From assembly GCF_016734805.1 (NCBI RefSeq), contig NZ_JAERQG010000006.1, forward strand, positions 34,402 to 98,401: DNA of 64,000 nucleotides, given 5' to 3'. Made by a program: the position numbers and the translations under genes. The DNA comes from Marivirga atlantica (lineage in GTDB: Bacteria > Bacteroidota > Bacteroidia > Cytophagales > Cyclobacteriaceae). The notes beneath the pieces were generated by a model. That model made no database searches, was not told the origin of the DNA, and worked only from the letters and a program-made list of their open reading frames with translations. Of this stretch, positions 59,319 through 64,000 are shown one piece after another (position 1 is the stretch's first letter; the number at the start of each line of letters is the position of its first letter).

Positions 59319-61820
59319 CTACTCCTTATAAGCTAATAATCGCAGCGCATTAAACACCACCACTAACGTGGATCCTTCATGAATTAACACGGCAATACCA
59401 ATGTTAGCCAGTCCAAAAATGGTGGATGGAATGAGTAATGCCACGATCCCTAGACTCACCCAGAGGTTTTGCTTGATTATGCCTTTGGCTTTTCTACTTA
59501 AACCGATAGCAAAAGGTAAGGTTTCCAGCTTGTCGGCCATCAGGGCAATGTCGGCTGTTTCCAGGGCTACATCACTGCCTGCTGCTCCCATGGCAATTCC
59601 CACCGTACTGTTGGCCATGGCCGGGGCATCATTTACACCATCACCTACCATTGCTACTTTAGATTCTTGTTCTTTCAATTTTTTTATGGCATCCACTTTT
59701 TCTTCTGGCAATAGACTGCCCCATGCGTCTGTCAGCCCAATTTCTTTGGCTACCGCATCGGCTACTTGTTGGTTATCACCGGTGAGCATGATCATTCGCT
59801 TGATACCCAGTTTTTTTAATTGTTCTAGCGTGTTTTTTGCTTCCTTTCTGGGCGTATCCATCAGGGCAATGATACCAATGTAGTCATCATTCTGACGGAT
59901 CAGCATGGTGGTATTCCCGTCAGATTCCAATGATTTTACTTTTTCTTCTGTTTCCTTCTCGGGCTTATTATCATCCAGGGATTCAAACAAGTCCAGATTA
60001 CCTATATACACTTTATTATTGCCCAGCGAAGCTTTGATCCCTTTCCCAAGCACCGCTTCCAGATCTTTCGCCTCGGGTATGTCAACACCATCCAATCGCT
60101 CTTTCCCATCCCGAACCACGGCTTTTGCCAGTGGATGGTCGCTTAAGGCTTCTACAGCTACTGCTATTTTCAACAGCTCTTCCTCGTTTACATCACCCAA
60201 AGCAATTACTTCGGTGAGCTTGGGCTTGCCTTCCGTTAGTGTTCCTGTTTTGTCAAAAGCCAGGGCAGTAAGCACTCCTAAATCTTCCAACGGACGACCA
60301 CCTTTGATAAGCACCCCACTTTTGGCTGCCCGGGCAACTCCGCTCAGCACTGCACTTGGGGTGGCTATGGCCAAAGCACAAGGGCTGGCTGCCACCAATA
60401 CGGCCATCGCTCGGTAGAAGCTTTCACTAAAAGACTCATCTATGACAAGAAAAGCAAAATTGAGCAGCACGACCAGTACCAATACCGAAGGCACAAAATA
60501 CTTCTCAAATTTGTCGGTGAGGCGCTGCGTAGGTGATTTCTGGGTCTGGGCTTCATTGACCAGTTTCACCAGGCGGGAGAGTGTAGAATCCTTTGCTACC
60601 TTAATCACTTTGATTTCCAGCGTATTGTTGCCATTGATGGTACCCGAAAAAGCACGGTTCTCGTCTTTGATGTCTTTTTCTTCCGACCAGTCTTTATCGG
60701 GACTATCTACTGGCACTTTATCCACTGGTACACTTTCCCCAGTGATAGGAGCCTGATTAACACTACTGGTACCGCTTACAACCACACCATCTGCTGAGAT
60801 TTTACTATTGGGTTTCACCACGATGATGTCACCGATGCTCAATTCCTCAATACCGACTTCTTCGGTCTTACCATTTCTCTTAAGCAATGCCGTTTTAGGA
60901 GCCAGCTCTGCCAAAGCAGCAATGGATTTACGGGCTTTGTTCATGGCGTAGTGTTCCAGTGCATGGCCCATGCTGAACAGGAATAACAATAAGGCGCCTT
61001 CCGCCCATTCGCCAAGAATAGCCGCTCCAATGGCAGCCACGAGCATCAGGAAGTCAATTTCAAAGCCTCCTTTGGCCACTGTTTGAATGGCTTCTTTGGC
61101 TGTAAAATAGCCGCCAAAGAAATAAGCTCCGATATAAAGTGAAAGACTTACCCAGGAGGGAACAGCTTCTATGTAAGAAAGTCCAAAACCAATACCTAAC
61201 AGCGCCCCGCAAATGATGGAAAAGATCAGCTCCGTATTTTTACCAAAAATACCACCGTGTGAGTGGTCGTGATCTTCCCCTTCATCATGGTCATGGTGGT
61301 CTTTTTCTTCATTTTGTCGCACTTGTTCATCGTCTTCAGCAGTCTTTTTTATGTACTGTTCGACTGCTACTTCTGTGGTAATAATGTCTAGGCCTTCTTT
61401 ACGCAAAGATTTAAGGATTTCCGCTTCATCTATCTTTGCTGTTTCAAATTCTAATCCGATCATACCAGAAGCAGACACTGCAGACTCTAAGACTCCATCT
61501 AATCCCTTGAGTGCTTCTTCAATTTTTCTGGCATGACGGGTATGACGAATTCCTTCTACCTCAATTAACCGGTGACCGTATTTATCAATAATGGAAGCAC
61601 CTGTCCGCTTAGCTAATTTTTGAATCTGATCAATCGAAATTATCTCAGGATTATAGTGAAAGCATAGCTGGGGTACGCCATTATCTGTTTCATCTGCTAC
61701 ATGCACTTTTTCAAGGCCTTCTTTATCCTGAAGCTGTTGAATAAGTTTTTGCACACATTGATCCTTCTCATCCGGTACTTCTGGTAGGATAAGGGGTATT
61801 TTTATTTGTAGTTTTTTCAT
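59319..61820 (-). CDS. P1B-type heavy-metal ATPase (Zn/Cd/Pb-type)
   Basis: 833 residues. Two N-terminal HMA-like folds (about 4-70 and 75-145) lack CxxC; a His/Asp/Glu-rich metal linker follows (about 175-190, DHHDHDEGEDHDHSHGG). Eight membrane helices; CPx motif AASPCALAIATPSA in TM6, phosphorylation site FDKTGTLTEG, hinge TGDNQQVADA, GDGVNDAPA near the end. The SPC motif and the closing residues NIGIAVLIHEGSTLVVVFNALRLL put it with the Zn2+/Cd2+/Pb2+ exporters (ZntA/CadA-like). The histidine linker is the probable metal sensor in place of CxxC. Confidence 0.93.
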   Translation of the reverse strand: MKKLQIKIPLILPEVPDEKDQCVQKLIQQLQDKEGLEKVHVADETDNGVPQLCFHYNPEIISIDQIQKLAKRTGASIIDKYGHRLIEVEGIRHTRHARKIEEALKGLDGVLESAVSASGMIGLEFETAKIDEAEILKSLRKEGLDIITTEVAVEQYIKKTAEDDEQVRQNEEKDHHDHDEGEDHDHSHGGIFGKNTELIFSIICGALLGIGFGLSYIEAVPSWVSLSLYIGAYFFGGYFTAKEAIQTVAKGGFEIDFLMLVAAIGAAILGEWAEGALLLFLFSMGHALEHYAMNKARKSIAALAELAPKTALLKRNGKTEEVGIEELSIGDIIVVKPNSKISADGVVVSGTSSVNQAPITGESVPVDKVPVDSPDKDWSEEKDIKDENRAFSGTINGNNTLEIKVIKVAKDSTLSRLVKLVNEAQTQKSPTQRLTDKFEKYFVPSVLVLVVLLNFAFLVIDESFSESFYRAMAVLVAASPCALAIATPSAVLSGVARAAKSGVLIKGGRPLEDLGVLTALAFDKTGTLTEGKPKLTEVIALGDVNEEELLKIAVAVEALSDHPLAKAVVRDGKERLDGVDIPEAKDLEAVLGKGIKASLGNNKVYIGNLDLFESLDDNKPEKETEEKVKSLESDGNTTMLIRQNDDYIGIIALMDTPRKEAKNTLEQLKKLGIKRMIMLTGDNQQVADAVAKEIGLTDAWGSLLPEEKVDAIKKLKEQESKVAMVGDGVNDAPAMANSTVGIAMGAAGSDVALETADIALMADKLETLPFAIGLSRKAKGIIKQNLWVSLGIVALLIPSTIFGLANIGIAVLIHEGSTLVVVFNALRLLAYKE

Positions 61821-61899
61821 TATTCTAGTTTTTCAATTCTATTTTAAATAATGCCCTCATGAAGTTATATCACTTACTAATGCACAGAAATTGCATTTT

Positions 61900-62316
61900 T
61901 CAATTTGTACAATCAGCGCACTTTCCTTTTACCACCAAGTTTACTTCGCTCTTACTAAATTTTTCAGGTAGCTCAAAGCTTGGTATCCTGGACTTAGGAA
62001 GACAGTAGGTCTTCCCACATTTTTCGCAATGAAAATGGATATGTGCATCATTGTGCTCTCCTGTATCACAGGCATCTGAGCAAAGTGCATATTTGGGCAC
62101 TCCGGTACCATCATCGATACTATGCACCATGCCATTATCTTCAAAAACCTTTAAGGTTCTATAAATGGTAGTCCTGTCCGATTTCTCAAAGTCTTTATAT
62201 AGATCGGTAAGGCCTACTGCTGCTTCCTTACCCCTGAGGTACTCTAATACCAACAGCCGCATGGCCGTGGGTTTTATTTTGTGTTGTAATAGGTTTTCTT
62301 CTAAGTCCTTTATCAT
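61900..62316 (-). CDS. Fur-family metal-responsive repressor
   Basis: 138 residues. N-terminal winged helix (KIKPTAMRLLVLEYLRGKEAAVGLTDLY, SDRTTIYRTLKVFEDNGMVHSI), a dimerisation domain with AHIHFHCEKCGKTYCLP, and the structural cysteine pair KCADC at the end. This Zur/Fur-like repressor probably controls the efflux genes around it, since it lies in the middle of them and 80 bp from the P-type ATPase gene. Metal specificity cannot be read with certainty. Confidence 0.9.
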   Translation of the reverse strand: MIKDLEENLLQHKIKPTAMRLLVLEYLRGKEAAVGLTDLYKDFEKSDRTTIYRTLKVFEDNGMVHSIDDGTGVPKYALCSDACDTGEHNDAHIHFHCEKCGKTYCLPKSRIPSFELPEKFSKSEVNLVVKGKCADCTN

Positions 62317-62326
62317 TTGCTTGAGA

Positions 62327-62656
62327 TTATTCTTTTAAGGAATCACCTGTCTTTATTCTATACGCATCGTCTATTTCAGATACGTAAATAATGCCATCTC
62401 CCGGTTCTGGCGTTTTGGCTTTTCCGCATATCAATTGTACTGCTTTATCCATTTCTTCATTTTGGCAAACAAGCTCCAGTTTTACTATCGGGCTATCGGT
62501 AAAATGAAAGTCTAGTGAAGGTGATGCATCGGGATCTTTATGAGCTCCCGTACCTTCTCCTTTGGAAAGGGTTACACTTTCAAACCCTGCATCGCGCAGC
62601 GATTCTACCACTACCTGTACTCTTTTCGGCTTTATAAATGCTTTGATCTCTTTCAT
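62327..62656 (-). CDS. P-II-like signalling protein linked to metal efflux
   Basis: 109 residues with a ferredoxin-like P-II fold: MKEIKAFIKPKRVQVVVESLRDAGFESVTLSKGEG and the closing CGKAKTPEPGDGIIYVSEIDDAYRIKTGD, which matches P-II's GKIFV-like C-loop. Its T-loop is short and lacks the usual uridylylation Tyr, so it is a metal-efflux-associated P-II paralogue (as found near CusA-type pumps) rather than a nitrogen sensor. Ten base pairs from the Fur-like gene. Confidence 0.85.
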   Translation of the reverse strand: MKEIKAFIKPKRVQVVVESLRDAGFESVTLSKGEGTGAHKDPDASPSLDFHFTDSPIVKLELVCQNEEMDKAVQLICGKAKTPEPGDGIIYVSEIDDAYRIKTGDSLKE

Positions 62657-62702
62657 CTTGCTGTTTTTTTTAGATTTTTAATTTTTTTAAAGCTGCAAAC
62701 GA

Positions 62703-62729
62703 CAGTTGGCAAGAAAACTTGCCAAACTG
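62703..62729 (-). terminator. Hairpin between the CusB-like and P-II-like genes
   Basis: Inverted repeat CAGTT(T)GGCAAG with an AAAA/TTTT loop and CTTGCCAACTG on the other arm, one bulged base. It lies just after the CusB-like stop on the minus strand and is followed about 13 bases later by a run of seven A. That is not a T-run, so this may be an mRNA-processing or attenuation hairpin rather than a strong terminator. Confidence 0.5.
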
Positions 62730-62744
62730 CCTTTTGCAACTCAT

Positions 62745-63977
62745 CTAGTGACTATGGGAAGTCTGGCTTTTCTTCATTTCAGAAATCAGGTAATAGGCGT
62801 TGTTCCATGCGACCTGGGTACCGTCAGGAAGTGGTTCTAATAATTTAATCTCTACCCATCCATCTTCTGTCATGCCTGTTCGCACTTCCACCGCTTTAAA
62901 TGCCCATTCAGTCTTTCCGTCTTCTTCATGTGCTTCTGCCATAAAAATATAAGGCTTGCCTTCTTCTTCTATGATGGCGCTTTCAGGTAAGGCCTTTACC
63001 GGATTATTTCCGGTACGTATTTTACCATTGATGTACATACCCGGGATCAGAAAATCTTCCTTTTGATCTATCTCTGCATGTACATGTACGGCTTTTGGAT
63101 TTTGCTCAAATTGTTTGCCTACCGAATAAATTTTGGCAGTCAACGTATTTCCCGGAACAGACTCCACAGTAAAGGACAACTTTTGTCCCTTCTTTACTTT
63201 ATATACATCTTTTTCAAACACCATCAGGTCGGCATGAATATGGTCGGTATTGACAATCATAAACATCTCGGTCTGAGGGTCTACATATTGGCCAACCTGA
63301 ACCTCTACTTTTTCAATGTATCCATCAATTGGACTAACCACCGGTACATATTGATAGATATCACCATCCTGTACTTTTTTCACATTCAGACTTAGCTGCT
63401 TCAATTGGGCTTCATAGCCTTTCACCTCACCCCTCATGGCCTGGTAGTCCGCCTGGATTTGCTGATAGGCCTTCCCTGAACCTACTTCCTCTTCGTATAA
63501 CCTTTTCTGTCGTTGGTTTTCTTTTTCTACAAACTGTAGTTGGCTGTAAGCCCGTACATAGTCAGTCTGTAATTTCGTCAGGTTAGGGTGGGAGAGATAT
63601 GCCAACACCTGTCCTTTGCTCACCTGATCTCCCTCTATTACTTTGATGGAAGTAACATTGGCTCCCAATATAGCAGTAACAGTGGCCTCGTACTGTGGTG
63701 GCACTTCTAACTGGCCATTTGCTTCTACCACACCCGATAGTCCGCGAGTGGGTAGTGTGTCAATCTTGATGCCCAGGCTTTCAAATTTGAGGTCTGAAAG
63801 GTGAAGCTCAGCCATCCCTTCTTCATTATTTTCGCTTTCACCTTCGTGCCCAGCCTCGCCCTCACTGTGTTCCTCGTGAGAAGCTTCAGCTGAGCTATCA
63901 GCAGACTTGCTTCCGCAACCCGTAAATACTGATACCATCAGTACCAGTGCTACTATATATATAATTTGCTTTTTCAT
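62745..63977 (-). CDS. CusB/CzcB-like efflux periplasmic adaptor lipoprotein
   Basis: 410 residues. Lipobox SVFTGCGSKS (Cys21), then a His/Glu-rich segment (about 33-57, EEHSEGEAGHEGESENNEE) likely to bind metal. Adaptor domains: GVVEANGQLEVPPQYEATVTAI, a lipoyl half IKVIEGDQVSKGQVLAYLSHP, alpha hairpin (about 140-200, QLQFVEKENQRQKRLYEEEVGS), second lipoyl half SPIDGYIEKVEVQVGQYVDP, a beta-barrel and a membrane-proximal domain ending SEMKKSQTSHSH. It bridges an RND metal pump, presumably encoded just beyond the right edge, to an outer-membrane channel. Confidence 0.93.
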   Translation of the reverse strand: MKKQIIYIVALVLMVSVFTGCGSKSADSSAEASHEEHSEGEAGHEGESENNEEGMAELHLSDLKFESLGIKIDTLPTRGLSGVVEANGQLEVPPQYEATVTAILGANVTSIKVIEGDQVSKGQVLAYLSHPNLTKLQTDYVRAYSQLQFVEKENQRQKRLYEEEVGSGKAYQQIQADYQAMRGEVKGYEAQLKQLSLNVKKVQDGDIYQYVPVVSPIDGYIEKVEVQVGQYVDPQTEMFMIVNTDHIHADLMVFEKDVYKVKKGQKLSFTVESVPGNTLTAKIYSVGKQFEQNPKAVHVHAEIDQKEDFLIPGMYINGKIRTGNNPVKALPESAIIEEEGKPYIFMAEAHEEDGKTEWAFKAVEVRTGMTEDGWVEIKLLEPLPDGTQVAWNNAYYLISEMKKSQTSHSH

Positions 63978-64000
63978 TTCTTCTATTATTTGTCTGACTT

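Noticed and set aside
59401..60756. Three plus-strand frames opposite the P-type ATPase
   Set aside because: Serine-rich antisense shadows of a gene with all P1B motifs intact.

Overview
The window is from a low-GC Bacteroidota chromosome, most likely a marine Cytophagales-type bacterium. Evidence: a type IX secretion (T9SS) C-terminal sorting domain on a 2004-residue surface protein, ~800-residue double-FtsX ABC permeases, a Bacteroidota-type tyrosine integrase, a CarboxypepD-reg/TonB outer-membrane receptor, and start regions that mostly lack strong Shine-Dalgarno sequences. I have no database match to name the species.

Layout. (1) 1-12.6 kb: a cell-envelope ABC export system (three FtsX/MacB permeases, one ATPase, one HlyD-type adaptor) facing a sigma-54 activator and its histidine kinase; a perfect 24-bp palindrome lies in the divergent promoter region. 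(2) 12.6-20.4 kb: a tight three-gene operon encoding an Ig-like membrane protein, the giant T9SS surface protein (BspA-type repeats, two LamG domains) and a secreted caspase-like peptidase. (3) 20.5-21.5 kb: a LacI-type regulator. (4) 21.9 to about 47.4 kb: an integrated element. It starts at a 3' half of a tRNA-Thr(TGT) gene that keeps its terminator, followed by the integrase; nearly everything else is on the minus strand. (5) 47.4-54.3 kb: TonB receptor, PepSY-like lipoprotein, COG4705-like membrane protein, PAP2 phosphatase and an OmpR-type two-component system. (6) 54.4-64 kb: an ion and metal homeostasis block (NhaA, CaCA exchanger, CDF exporter, P1B ATPase, DUF305, Fur-like regulator, P-II-like protein, CusB-like adaptor).

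The element is the most interesting part. It has no terminase, portal, tail, relaxase or type IV secretion genes. Instead it has an ~11 kb string of 19 small, close-packed or overlapping genes (34.8-45.9 kb). These encode a lysis set (3-TM holin-like protein, exported CHAP-type endolysin, membrane-anchored YkuD-like enzyme), about seven proteins with one or two membrane segments (one with a peptidoglycan-binding domain, one with an annexin-like repeat, one transglutaminase-like cysteine enzyme, one LEA type 2 protein) and four to five small beta-rich proteins that look like capsid or spike proteins. I infer an integrated tailless, membrane-containing virus (provirus) of Bacteroidota. A second block (23.4-28.6 kb) has a RecA/DnaB-fold ATPase, a fused m5C-m6A DNA methyltransferase and small accessory proteins. 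Between the two blocks sits a defence cargo slot (28.7-34.7 kb): a large helicase gene split by one in-frame TAA stop, a coiled-coil partner and a complete AbiE toxin-antitoxin pair.

The right edge is broken. A second AbiE pair ends in a truncated toxin that abuts a truncated START-domain gene, and no second tRNA-Thr copy was seen in the window. Either the true right attachment site lies beyond 64 kb, which would place the metal-resistance block on the same island, or it was lost in a deletion.
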